Assembly (NCBI GenBank): GCA_009733775.1
Contig: WOGZ01000199.1
Location: forward strand, 1-64,000
Source of the DNA: Alectoria sarmentosa
Taxonomy: Eukaryota; Ascomycota; Lecanoromycetes; Lecanorales; Parmeliaceae
Length of the DNA: 64,000 nt
Direction of reading: 5' to 3'
The notes beneath the pieces were generated by a model. The model ran no database searches and was not told the origin of the DNA. It saw only the letters and a program-made list of their open reading frames with translations. Of this stretch, positions 23,017 through 35,081 are shown in pieces; within the stretch, counting starts at the first letter, position 1; each line of letters starts with the position of its first letter. The position numbers and the translations under genes were made by a program.

Positions 23017-24762
23017 CTATCCAACAACACACCATCCAATAATCACAAGGATCGTCTGCAAGGGATGCCAGACCCACAGCACTTTACTAACAAAGACAAG
23101 GACTTTCCTCAAAACCGTGAATAAAATTTGAAGCACCAGTAGATAAACAGTGGCGAGAACCAGATCTTTCATCGCTCTGAAATAATCCCGCGTTGTTGCA
23201 TTTGGCGATTGCAAAGTGATGAAGGCAGGCGAGGCGTGATGCAATGTCCTCATGGCATGGCAAACCATCTGGTGAACAATTCGCCGGATAAAACCCTAGC
23301 TTAGCTGAAGGTTCGACCCCAGCTTCTGCAGCGTACAACCACAATTTGTTTTCTCCTGCTTTCCTTATTTCTGATCGTCTACGCGCCAGAGTCTCTTCCT
23401 GCACCAAGGTCGTCAGGTCTGGACGTTCATCTTCCTTCTCGACCTTGGTCCTTTGTCCAGCAAACCATGCCCTGCTATCACCGCCAATAGCAAGCTCTGC
23501 TGGTAGGGTTGCCTGGTCCATGTCATTGGCAAGATGTTGAATCTTCACTCCTGGTACCGCTTTAGACTCGTTACCAAGGTGGGCGTATGTAGGGCGGCAT
23601 CCACCGCCACTTCGGTTCCGCTGAATGCGCTCTCGAGCGACGTTTGCGCTCCCGATACTCAGTCCTTGAGTCATATGCGCGGGGATTGCTAGCTTTTTCG
23701 GCCGTTTCTCGCACGGTGGTTGCCCGAGATAGTCTGTGGCCATTGGCATCTTCCTCTGATATCTTGTCTCTGCTAGGTCTTGTGCAGGATTGACATTCTC
23801 TATGGGTCCGATTGCTCGGCTCCTTCTTGTCACCAAGCCCGCAGTATCTAGGGGGTTCACTGGGGTGGCGTTGGGGTAAAATTGCTTGCTCATGGGATAA
23901 CTTGCTTGACGGTAGCCATCCAGAGGGGTCTCACACCCGGGAGAAAAGCGGTTCAAGAACGACGCTGCTACCTTCTTGTCTTTGCATTTTCGGCCTCTGT
24001 CTCGGCTCCTTCGTCAAAGTGGTAGTAAACGCATCCTCTGCGGCTTGTCTTTGCTGTCCTAAAGGCCTCAGCCTTGCCGGCAATAATTGCGCTGGGCGAC
24101 GGTTCGAAGACGTTTCCAGGTTGGCGAAGTGGCTGGGATGTAGAAATTGTAAATGGGGGAGGTACTGGCTCAAGGTTGGAGAAGACGGTGGAGGATCTGA
24201 CAACGTTGGTCACTGACAACGAACGGACTCACAAGGCCGGTCCCTGGGTTTGCTCCGCGCTCCACCAGTTGATCATCTCTGCTCACGGTCCTCATTCTCC
24301 CTCGCCAAACCCCAGACCAATTTCTTGCTCTCTTGATTCTTTGTTCGTCCCTCCACCCTTGTCTGAATCGACTTGAAGCTTCTGCTTCTGCTTCGTCTCT
24401 AATCTCATCACTATTGCATTGCTCAGTCCCCTCGGCAAAACGTGCTTGTTTGCACTCGCTCAGAGGACCCCTGATGGGCACTGGTTTATGCTGGGCCGTA
24501 TGACTGGGAGCTTGGATTTCTCGTTCTGCGCTCTGGACCCTGGACTTGGCTCTCTTGTTAGTGTCGAGGCAGCCGAAGACTCTAGTTGTGGCATCGGTAC
24601 TCCATATTCCTGGGACGACCTCGTAGGGTTCGACAGGTGAGGAAGGCGGAGGAGAAGGCTTCTTACGAAAGAGGTTGAGTGTTGCGATGGACGGGAATGA
24701 GGATCAATTTTCTCTTTCTTTAGGTCTGCGTAAGGGAGCCGCTTTAACAGAAGTGAAGACAT
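23017..24762 (-). CDS. Unrecognised fungal protein gene, reading frame broken (pseudogene, indels or unusual introns)
   Basis: I do not recognise the family. Protein-like sequence runs along the - strand but changes frame several times. Segments in order: start MSSLLLKRLPYADLKKEK (ATG at 24,762); then SIATLNLFRKKPSPPPSSP and a charged stretch to about 24,233; a Pro/Ser-rich or Lys/Gln-rich part (24,164-23,972); a long open frame (23,956 down to 23,087) with NPLDTAGLVTRR, DERPDLTTLVQEE and LWLYAAEAGVEPSAKLGFYP; and finally, one frame over, a hydrophobic C-terminus (DLVLATVYLLVLQ ... WVWHPLQTILVIIGW) stopping at 23,017. One good intron (24,165-24,232, GTGAGT...CCAG) and one weaker (23,905-23,971, GTAGCA...AAG) would join the middle parts. 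The first and last frame changes have no convincing splice sites. The end may instead be 23,087. It converges on SEH1, 89 bp apart. A membrane-anchored protein is plausible. Confidence 0.5.
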
Positions 24763-25319
24763 TGTTTGTAGAAACGCTAGTACATTCCTCGTTGCTTAGG
24801 GATAGTCGCTCAAGTATAACGGATTAGGAAGGGCAACATAGACTCGATGAAGCGTTTATAAGACCAATTTGTAACAACTCGATGAGTGGAGAATGTACCT
24901 ATCTGATGATAATTTCCGTCAATCAAGAAATGGAAAGAGCCACTCCCTGCCCACCCATTTTCCTCTGTGGTAATGTCTCTCTCATGGCTATTCTATGCAC
25001 GAAGCACAACGAAGTCAGAAGTCAGGAAATCTCGAAAATCCTCGTCTCATATCTGCCTTACGGCTCCTGTGAAGCGCTACAAATTGAGTTAGCAATGTTC
25101 TTTCGTCTGCGTATTACGACGGCTGAGCTATACCAAAAACTCATAATTATGTTTGCCATGCTGGTCTAACTCGTTTGTGCGCACTCAAAAGCTCGGTGTT
25201 GAGGGATTAAGAGCGTTTTGAGCTGAATCGGTAATCTTTGGGTGACATGGTGAATTGACGCTAGACTTATCGTGAAGGTCACCACGGAAAGTACTGCCAC
25301 AATTCCCTTTTTTGGCAAC
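24763..25319. other. Intergenic region between two - strand genes
   Basis: 557 bp of balanced composition. It should contain the promoter and 5' leader of the gene starting at 24,762 and the 3' untranslated part of the Nur1-family gene ending at 25,320. A 95-codon + strand frame at 24,882-25,169 has no family resemblance and looks like chance. No repeats were seen. Confidence 0.5.
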
Positions 25320-26708
25320 TCAGAATCTCCCGCTCTCTCTTCTTGGTTCATTTCCCTGCAAATGCCCCCATCGCTGTCCATTCGGCATTGAAGCAAGGCT
25401 ACTTCGCTTCAATGGACTACCCTCCCTCTTCGCAGGACTCAAGCTTCTTTCCCGTTGGCCATGCGGTCCAACAAAATTTGTAGACGCTGAATTGCGGAGT
25501 GGCGAATTAGCATGAGAGAACACCCCTAAGCTCCCACCATCTCCAGTACCAGCAGCTTTGAATTGGGGCTGTCGAAAGGCGGTCTGTGGACGTATGGGCG
25601 ACGATGCATCCCGGAGATGAGCTGGAGTCTGCACCAATGGTGCTATACTTGTCGAGATACCTGCTGAGGGCATCGCTCGCCAAGAAGAGCCATTAGGATC
25701 GACGTGTCCGGTGTAAATAGGGTTCGGCCGAGTATGAAAACCCCTGTTTATGATGAACATCGGCGCGTAAACATCCACAGAATCATTTTCATCTTCATAA
25801 CGTGGTACACCGTTAGTGGACGTTTCTGAGTTGCAGTATTGAGTTCCAACATTTCGCACCTGGGGCTGAGTGCGCGGATGAACGTATTTGGTGTCGTACT
25901 CATTCATGACCTCCTTATGTATGACAGATGCATCTTTCGACTGCTGCGAGAAGCTTGATTGAAGGAGCAGCATTTGCGCAGACAGTAGGCCGGCAAGTAC
26001 CATTGTCGTTATGACCGTGGTGCTCGGTCTAGGATCGGAGATTGCAGTTGGTAGGAAAAGCCAATATACCAAGATATGCCCGGGACTGAACAAACAAAAG
26101 ATTCGGAGAGAAATTGGAGTCGGGTCCCAGACTGCAATTTCCCAGACGTCTCGTGTGGCATCCGAATGTGATCGAGATTCTGCATTCTCGCCGCCAAGTC
26201 TGTTCGATAAAAAGCGTAGAGGAGGTGAGACTACAAAGGAAGAGTCTACACGGACGCGGTGAGCGGACGGCGTGCTTGGTGGGGCGTCCACAGAGCATTC
26301 GAAAAGTCTGTAATGCCGTTGGCGGTAGAAAGTGTATGCGGCGTTCACCCAGGACAGTAGGGAAAGGAGATGGACAAGGAAGGCTGCCTGTTACACTCCT
26401 ACTCAGATGATTGCTGTTTGATCTGCTATGGGAGGGAGACTTACCAACCAGGCCAACCAGGGCTTATAGACTATGTCGTCTCCGAAGACATCATCCCCGC
26501 TATTGCCAGTGCTGTTTGTGCTATTTGCTCTTGCAATCAGGAACACCACGTTTAGGAGAAAACCGATTGGATTAGCCCATTTCTTCTGCCACTGATCCCA
26601 GTCGCTTGAATCAAATTCCTCCGAGAGCCAAAGTAGGAAGTCCAGTGGATTCAAATATGCTTTGATACGTTCTACCAGTGGCCGTCGCCGAATGAGTCGG
26701 GGTGCCAT
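25320..26708 (-). CDS. Nur1/Mug154-family nuclear rim membrane protein
   Basis: Two exons, 26,708-26,445 and 26,387-25,320, joined over a 57 nt intron (GTAAGT...ACAG, phase 0), give 443 residues. The family (DUF2418: yeast Nur1, fission yeast Mug154) sits in the inner nuclear membrane; Nur1 helps tether and silence rDNA and telomeres. Landmarks: RRPLVERIKAYLNPLDFLLWL (8-28), SEEFDSSDW (29-37), a first hydrophobic segment (48-59), WLAWLAAFLVHLL across the splice (84-96), RQRHYRLFE (110-118), a Ser/Pro segment ending RVRVDSS, DVWEIAVWDPTP (168-179), two more membrane segments (about 183-200 and 209-231), KEVMNEYDTKYVHPRTQP (246-263), then a long Ser/Pro/Arg-rich tail ending GRF. An in-frame ATG at 26,768 would add 20 residues; I prefer 26,708 because family members begin close to the RRxPL motif. 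No damage was seen. Confidence 0.82.
26388..26444 (-). other. Intron of the Nur1/Mug154-family gene
   Basis: 57 nt with a GTAAGT donor and ACAG acceptor. Removal joins WLAWL to AAFLVHLL, making one continuous membrane segment; reading through gives stops. Confidence 0.85.
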
Positions 26709-27030
26709 GCTTGACGTTTTTCCGAACGCACGAAAGAGCGTGGAGGGCGATTTTTGAATCTCAACCATCGATCATGATCCTGTGCCCATGGAGAAGTTCG
26801 TTCTCAGGAAGGAGTCGCGCGACGAATGCGCAATTAAGCACGAAAACAAAGTAGTTGAACATACGGTACGGAGGTGGCACCGAAAATCCTGCACAGCGCT
26901 AGATTCAGCCCTAACCCTATCCTCGAAAGATAGCCCCCATGGTTACGGAAGACGATAGCTACCAAAAGCCGTTTTTCTTCTTCTTCTTTTTTCTTTTCAG
27001 TTTCAAAACAAAATTCAAGATCTTACATTT
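26709..27030 (-). promoter_or_regulatory. 5' region of the Nur1/Mug154-family gene at the right island border
   Basis: About 320 bp upstream of the chosen start; the first 60 could be coding if 26,768 is used. A pyrimidine run of CTT units lies at 26,969-26,998. Base composition falls abruptly near 27,000-27,035, the right edge of the gene island. Confidence 0.4.
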
Positions 27031-29495
27031 AACATAACGTATTATATACGAGATTAATTTGTTAAATATTTTTAAATTTTATATAAAAATAATTTTGCGA
27101 TAATGTATAAAACGTATATTATTATTTATTACAATTAATTTTTTTTTAAAAAGTTTACATTTTTTTTATATATAATATTTTATATATATATATATATAAA
27201 TAATTAATCGATTGAATAAAGATTTTTAATAATTAACAAAATATTATTATATATTTATTTAATTATATTTTAATTTATAAAATAATATACGCGAAATTTA
27301 ATTCACGATTTTTTTTATATAATATATTTTATAATTTTTAAAAAATATTTTATTTATTAATTTTTTTATAAATATTTTTATTATAAAAACAAATTTCAAA
27401 ATTTAATTTCGAATTTATAATTTTTATTATAATTTAATTTTAAATAATATAACAATTTTTTCTTTTTCATTTAAAAAAGAATTAAAAATTTAATTTAAAA
27501 TATTCGTATATATTTATTATAACTTAAATATTAATTATAAAATATTTAAATTTAAATTTAAGTAAATAAAAAAAATAAGCGAAAAATATTATTAAAAATA
27601 TTTTAATATAAATTTAAGTTTTATATATAAATATATTTTAATATACGCGTATTTTCGTATTCAAAATATTAATATTATATAATTTAAAATTAATTTTAAT
27701 TTAAAAAATCGTATTAATTTTTATTAATTTTTAAAAGATAAATTATAAAATTAATTTAAAAAAAGTCGTTATATATACGCGAAAAAGATAACGTATAAAC
27801 GAAAAATACGTATATTTTAAATCGAAATATATTAAAAATATGAATAATTATTATAAATTTATTATAATTATAATTTATTATTATTTTTTATAAAATATTA
27901 TTATTTTCTTAATTAAAAATTTATTAAAAAGTTTAAATTATTTTTATATTAAATTTTTCGACTTTTTATAAATAAAAATTTTTTAATAATAAAGATTTTT
28001 TGTTTATATATTATAAATATAATTATAATATTATAATTATTTATAAATATTATATTATATTTATAAAAAGTTTTAAAATTTATTAAAATTAATATTAACG
28101 TTAATTTTATTTAAAAGTTTATTATAAATAAGTTTATATTAATTTAAATTACGTTATTAAATTATTTATTATCGATTTTTTTATATTAATTATTATAACT
28201 TTTATTTTATCGATTATTATAATAATATATTAATTTATAAATAACTTTATACGCATTATTTATTAAATTCGAATTTTAATAAAAGTCTTTAATAAAGTTT
28301 ATTAAAATTTTCGAAAAAAAACTATTTTTTATATTATTATTATATATTTACGATTAAAAGTCGTTATAAAATTAAAATAAATAAAGTTATTTTTATTTAT
28401 TTATTAAGAAATTAATACGTTATTACTTCGACAATTTATTAAAAGTTTCAACGATCGAATTTTAAAGCTTCGAATTATATTTACTATATTATACTTTTTT
28501 AAATATTATACTTTTTTTTAAAAAGTTACGATCGTTAAATTACGATTTATATTAATTTTTATTAATTTAATAAAGTCTCGTATTCGAGTAATTTTTATTA
28601 TTACGTCGATAAAAAAATAAATTATTAAATTATTAAATTTTAATTATTTTATAATATATTAAAAGTAAAAGATTTTAATAAAATAAAATTCGTCGAATTA
28701 TATATTATAATAATAAATATTTAACATTTTTTTATATATAAACTTATTATTTCGAAATTTCGATCACGTATAAACGTAATTATTTTGTTATTAAAAATTT
28801 TCATTTATCGTTTTTTAAATATATATACGCGACGAATAAAATACATTAAACTTTAATAATAATGCGCACACGTATACGATTTTTAAAATATATTACGAAG
28901 AAAGTTTAAAACGAAAATGAATATATTATTTTTATATATTTATTTATTTTTTAAAACACTTATTTCTTTATATATATATATATATATATTTTATTTTTAT
29001 ATTAATAATTAATAAAATTGAAAAAACGTTATTAAATAAAGATTATTTTATTTTTATAAAAGTTTTATAACTTTTATCTCGTTTAATATTTATCGTAATT
29101 TATGTATATATATTTTTTTTATTTTATAAAATTAATTATATATAATATTTATAATTTTATTAATAACGAAATTTATTTTTACGCGATTTTAATTACGAAT
29201 ATATTAATTTGTTTTAATAAAGTTAAAAGATTTTACGATACGACGTCGCGAAAGATTATATTTATCGAACGCGATCGAGATCGATACGAGATAAAAATAA
29301 CGTTAACAATAATATTTTTATTAAATATTATCGCAACGTTTATTTTCACGACTTATATAAAATTTATACGCATAAAAAGCGTTAAATAATTAATATATAT
29401 ATATATATTAATAATTAAAATCGCGATTTAATTAAACGAAAGCTTGTTAGTTAACATAATTAAAAAATATTAAATATTCATTTTTTTCTTACGAG
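27031..29495. other. AT-rich RIP-mutated DNA, nothing recognised
   Basis: One of the most AT-rich parts, almost all remaining C and G being in CG pairs. A 95-codon + strand frame (29,102-29,389) with a CG-rich core (RKIIFIERDRDRYEIK, then hydrophobic residues) has no family I recognise. I see no LTR or gene. Confidence 0.5.
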
Positions 29496-29693
29496 TATTA
29501 CGAGCGTATTTTATATTTTTAATCAAAACATTTTTTAATTTTACATTTTTTTAATATTATTCGATTAAGTTTAACGTATTTTAATAAAAATATTTACATT
29601 TATTTAAATGTTTTTTATATATATATATTTTCTTTTCACTTAACTATTTTATTTAATATATTTATATAATTTCATTTTATATTAATTTTAATA
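29496..29693 (+). repeat. 5' LTR of family A
   Basis: 198 bp; begins TATTACGAGCG (TG mutated to TA) and ends TTTTAATA. It tracks 1,287-1,490 and 60,979-61,180. Confidence 0.8.
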
Positions 29694-30185
29694 TTTTAAA
29701 TAAATTATCACACTTATTTCATTTATATTAATAAACGAATTTAAGAAATTTATTAATAAAGGTTTTTATAAAAAATTTAATTAAGTTATCGTATATTTAA
29801 GTAAGTTTATTATATAAATAATTCGTTATAAAAACATTAAACGAAATAACGTAACGATTTTATTATATATAAAACACGAAAGATAAATAAAAAATATTAA
29901 ATTATTTATACGATTAATAAATTAAATTTTATTATTATTTATTATTTAAAAAACTTAAATTGAAAAAATATTAATTATGTTATTTAAAAGATTATTATTA
30001 AAATATTTGCATTTTTTACGACATTATTATCGAATAAGAAATTACGATTTTTTTAATATTTTCAAAGTCGATTCTTTTCGCTTAATATTATTAAACTTTT
30101 TCGTTAAAAAATAACGACGATATAATAAAACCTTTTTATATAAATAATAAAACAATAAAGTAATTTTTAATTAATATAATGTTTT

Positions 30186-30358
30186 TATTAAAATTAATAT
30201 TAATAACGAGAATAATAAATTTAAAAAGAAAAGACTATATAAAAGAAAAAGAGATTTATATATAAATCGTAAAATTACGTTAAACTCGATAAGACATAAT
30301 CGATGTTATAATATAAAAAAAATGTTCAAAAAATGTCATATATAATACGCTCGTAGCA
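30186..30358 (-). repeat. 3' LTR of the family-B element
   Basis: 173 bp; reverse complement starts TGCTACGAGCG and ends TTAATTTTAATA. Partner at 36,210-36,384. Confidence 0.8.
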
Positions 30359-33107
30359 TTATTTTCTTTTTTTAATAATAATAATTTTTAACGCTAGAAA
30401 CTCAAAAAATAATACGCTTATCGTTTATTTTATATTTTTAAAATTTATAATTTTTATTTATTTAAATCGAAAACGAATGCGATTTAAATTTATAACTTTT
30501 ATATTTTTAAAATCGAAGAAAATTATTTATAATATTATCGTAATATCGAATTTAAATAAATTTAAATCGTTTAAAAATAATATATTCGATATTTGATCGA
30601 GTTATATATTATTTTAATTACGTTAATTAAATGCGATTAAATAATTTATTATATAAAATTAAATTTTTTTATCGCATATATACGTGATATTATTTTTTAA
30701 AAGTGATAATAAATATATATTACTTTTCGATAAATGTATATTATTTTTTAATATATATATATTTCTTTCTCGATTAAATAAATATAAATTAATTAAACGA
30801 ATAAAATTACGAACGTCAAAATTTCGAGAATAAACCCTCGACGCAATTCACATTTATAACGATTATTTATTAATTTAAATAAATTTATCGATGTGCTTTT
30901 CATTTTATCGCGCAATTTATTTTAATAAATTCAAATTGATCGTTTCATCAAATTAAATCATTTATTAAATAATTATAAATCTTTTATCGTCGCTTTTAAA
31001 TTTAATTATATTCGATCACATTTTTCTTTTTTTATTAATGTAAAAATATATTAAAAAAGAAAATTACGATATCGTTAAAAAACGTTTTAAAAAGATTAAA
31101 AAAAAAGAGTCGTATAAAGTCTGATTACGCTATATTCGTAAAAATAAAATTTATAAAATAATAAATCAAAAAAGAAAACATGAAATTTCACGTTTTAATA
31201 AATATTTATTTTAATGTAATTTAAAGCTCGATAAAAAGAAAAATACGCGAAATTTAACGATCAAAGACGCGTTTTATAATCATTTTTCTAAAAAGCGAAT
31301 AATTTACACAATTTATCGCATAAATGCTTTAATTAATCAGATAATAAACTCGATTATAAATAAAATAATTAATCGTGTTATTTTAAACGATATTTTTTAT
31401 AATTTATATTAAAACGTGAACGAGAAAGATTTTATTTGAAAATTTCGAAATATTTATAATACGAAAATCAAAATTCGTCGTTAAAAGTTAAGATTTTTCA
31501 CGTTAACACAAATTTTATTTAAATAATTATATATATTAAACGAATAATATATTAAATCTCGAAAAGATTTAAAAAATCGAGTTACACATTTTTTCTTCTC
31601 GCGAAAATTTTATCATAAAATGTTAAAAGAGAATTAAAAAATAATTATTATAAACGTCACTTATAAGACGAATAAATACGAATTTTCTTTATTCATTATT
31701 ACGAACATAAACGCGTTAAAAGAAACATTTTATATAATTTTCTATTTTTTAATTGCGAAATATTTCGAGGATTATTTTTAAGCGTTATAATAATATCGAA
31801 ATAAATGTATTAAATAAAATATTCGTAATTCGATTATTAATATTATTAATCGCGAATTTTTTTTAATTAATGCTTATAACGTAATTTATTTAAATTTTAA
31901 ACATATATTATATATTTAATGTATTAATAAAAACGTTATCGTTAATTACAAGCCGCGTTTTTATATTAAGAAAAATTAAATTGAATTTTACGCTCATTAA
32001 TTTCGAATTATGTATATAATTATTATAATTATCTTTAAAATTAAATGAAAGTTTTTTTAAAAGATTTATAATCGTTATAATGTCACAATTTGCATTTATT
32101 TAACAAAAATATAATTTATTTCATTTTGAATTAAATTTATTTAATGTTATATCAATAAAAAATCTTATTTTTGAAACATCGTTATCTCGAAAAGCGAAAA
32201 TAACAATACGATTTTTAAAAAAAAGTTTAAATTCTTAATTGATAAAGAATCTTTCACTTTTATTTTTATATAATCGTGAATTAAATTTAAATAAAAGATT
32301 TTTAAATCGTTATTATAAATATCGTAAAGCTTTTTTCATTTCAACGAAATAATTATATTAATAATATTGAAAACTTTTAAACTGCGTTGTTAATAAAGCT
32401 TTATAAATTTATGTTACGCGATGTTATTATTTATATAACATTTTTTACTTTACGTCGAATGTTAAATTAATATAAAAAAATCGTTAAAGAGAAGTTAAAA
32501 GATTATATTAATAATTTTATCACAATATTCGAATTTTCTTATTATTATAAAATATAAACGAAAATAATAAAAGACGTTAAAATAATTTAAACTGAAAATA
32601 TATATTCTCATTAACGATATAAAAAGTTAATTAACTTTTATATACGAAACAATTTTGTCGAAATAAAAAATCTTTAACAATTAATTAATTTATCGATTAT
32701 CGCTTATATAAAAAATAAACTCGTTAATTTTTATAAATTTTTTATATAAGCGAAATTTGCGTTTCAAAGATTTATACGTAAAAAATCGTTATAATATTAA
32801 CGAATAAAAGTTATTTTAAATACGCGAGATAATGAAATTGCGTAAGTTTAAAAAAAATAAAGAAAAAATCGAAAAAAAGATTATATAACTTTATCAACTC
32901 AATTTTTTAAAGTTTTCAAATCTTTCAAATCTTGAAAACTTAAAGATTTTAATTTTGATTATATTTCAAAATTCGATTTTAAGCGTGTATTTTTTAAAAG
33001 AATTAAATTTACGTATACGCTCGAAAACGATTTAAACAACGATTTAAAAAACGATAATGTCACGTTTAATATAATAATTAAATGAATTATATTAAAAAAT
33101 TCTTAAC

Positions 33108-33386
33108 TTGAAAAACATCAATATCGATTTAATTCGAAAATCGATGTTACGAATTTATTATAAAAGTTTTTTAATGATCATATATATAATATATAAAAAA
33201 ACTTTAATATTATTAAAAAAGATTCAATCAAATAATAAAGAATTTGAGCTTAAAAGATATTTTATAAATTTAATAAAAAACAATTTCATTATATCGTTAA
33301 TTAAAACGATATATTTATATTTTTTCAATTTGATAAATTTATTAATAAATTATTTAAAAAACATAATCGATTTAAAAGCATCGTAA
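33108..33386 (+). CDS. Open frame inside the hAT-like transposon, unknown
   Basis: 92 codons, rich in Ile, Leu, Asn and Lys, with two hydrophobic stretches. No transposase signature is visible. It may be a RIP-altered transposase fragment or a chance frame. Confidence 0.2.
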   Translation: MKNINIDLIRKSMLRIYYKSFLMIIYIIYKKTLILLKKIQSNNKEFELKRYFINLIKNNFIISLIKTIYLYFFNLINLLINYLKNIIDLKAS

Positions 33387-34476
33387 AACGTTTTTATAAT
33401 TAATAAATGTGTAATTTTATCAAAAAAAAAAAAATTGAATTTATTAAATCACACGTTAAAATGAATGCTTAATTATTAAATAAAATATAATTTTTTATAT
33501 AAAATGTTTATAAATCTTTTTATTAAATTAACAATTGCATTATCTTTTTTAATTATTATATAAATTTCAATTATAAAGAAAATTCAATTTATAATAATAA
33601 TTTTAATGAAATTTTTAATTAAATAATTACGATAATAAAAGATTATAAAAGAAAAAAAAGTTATAAAAGAAATGAAAAAAGGTTTTACACGATCGCATAA
33701 TAAGCGTGAGCGAGAAAATTTAACATTCATTTAATAATAAAATGTTAAAACGTTATTTAATTTTTTTTACGTATGATATTAATATATAATTCGATTAATA
33801 TTCGAATATAATAATTTTTATAATTTTTTGAAATTTTAATACTCGTGCTTTTTTTTTCTTACATTTTTTTATATTTTAATCGATTTATTTTATATTAAAT
33901 CACATTTTCATCTTTTCGATCTTTTATTAATTAATTATAAACTTTTTTCTTTTTTTATTTAATATTATTCAAATTAAAATCATTATAAATAATATAAATT
34001 AATAAGAAATAAAATAAAATAAAATAAAATAATAAATTTATTTACATCTCATTACATTAATTTTTTAAATAAATCTCGCGTATAAAAATCTATTAATAAG
34101 TCGTTTAATAACGTGTTTTTAATACAATTTCATCGTTTAATACGTTGTATATAAAAAGTGTAATTATAAAGTTTTATCGACGCTTTAGTTTTTTTTTATA
34201 ATTTTATAAAGAAAACTTTTATTTAATTTTTTAAAATAAAAAAGAAAATTGCTTAACTTTTAACATTTTTTAATAAAAAATGCATTATTTAATATTGAAA
34301 CTTAAATTTAATATTTCTTATTATTTTTTTAATACGAAGTTTTATATTAATTATTTGCGAATACACACGAGCGCACAAAAGCTTTTTTTAATTATTAAAT
34401 ATTATTTAATATATTATTCGTTTTATCATTACTTTTTATTTATAAAAACTTTTAAATTAAATAATTTTTAATATTG

Positions 34477-35005
34477 CGATATTTGTTTAAATAATTATAT
34501 ATAAAATAATTAAGCGATATTCGATTAAATCGTTTATAATAATAACGTAAATCTTTTTATATTCAAAAACGTTTTATTTTACATTTTATATATTTATAAA
34601 AAATTTCGACGTCGTGCGATATATTTTCATTTATCGATATCGTTATTATCAAATTTTAATCTTATATTAAAAGAATAAATTATCTTCGCTTCGCTTTTCG
34701 CTTTATTTTTCGCAAACTTTTTTTGCAAATTTCGTCGTTTCGATATTTATTTAAATAATCATATATGAAATAATTAAACGATATTTGATTAAATCGTTTA
34801 TAACGATAATGTAAATCATTTTACATTTAAAGACGTTTTATTTTACGTTTTATATATTTATTAAAAATTTCGACGTCGTACGAGATAATCTCATTTATCG
34901 ATATCGTTATTATTAAATTTTAATTTTATATTAAAAGAATAAATCATTTTCGCTTCGGGTTTCGCTTTGCTTTTCACAAATTTCGTTATTTATATTTATT
35001 TATTT
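34477..35005. repeat. Tandem duplication, period about 264 bp
   Basis: Copy 1 (from 34,477) and copy 2 (from 34,741) share TTTCGACGTCGT, TTTATCGATATCGTTATTAT and a run of CTTCGC/TTTCGC motifs, with mainly C/T and G/A differences. It lies near the right end of the hAT-like transposon. Confidence 0.8.
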
Positions 35006-35041
35006 GTTATCGCGATAATATAAACAAATAAGTAAATAAGC

Positions 35042-35081
35042 AAGTAAATAAAATATCGTCGCGACGATATTTTATTTATTT
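35042..35081. repeat. Near-perfect palindrome
   Basis: 40 bp centred between 35,061 and 35,062 on ATCGTCG/CGACGAT with one mismatch. The pairing extends outwards, less perfectly, through TAAATAAG-type units on both sides (about 35,010-35,115). It could form a cruciform close to the right end of the hAT-like element. Confidence 0.8.

Noticed and set aside
24882..25169. 95-codon + strand frame between the two - strand genes
   Set aside because: No family resemblance and no splice or start context of note; it covers the promoter and 3' flank of the neighbours.
26009..26410. Overlapping + and - frames across the second exon of the Nur1-family gene
   Set aside because: The exon frame is fixed by conserved motifs and membrane segments.
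26907..26920. Telomere-like CCCTAACCCTA
   Set aside because: Only about two units, inside the 5' region of a gene, with no further array; chance or an ordinary promoter word. Single AAACCCTA motifs at 7,838 and 15,082 are likewise isolated.
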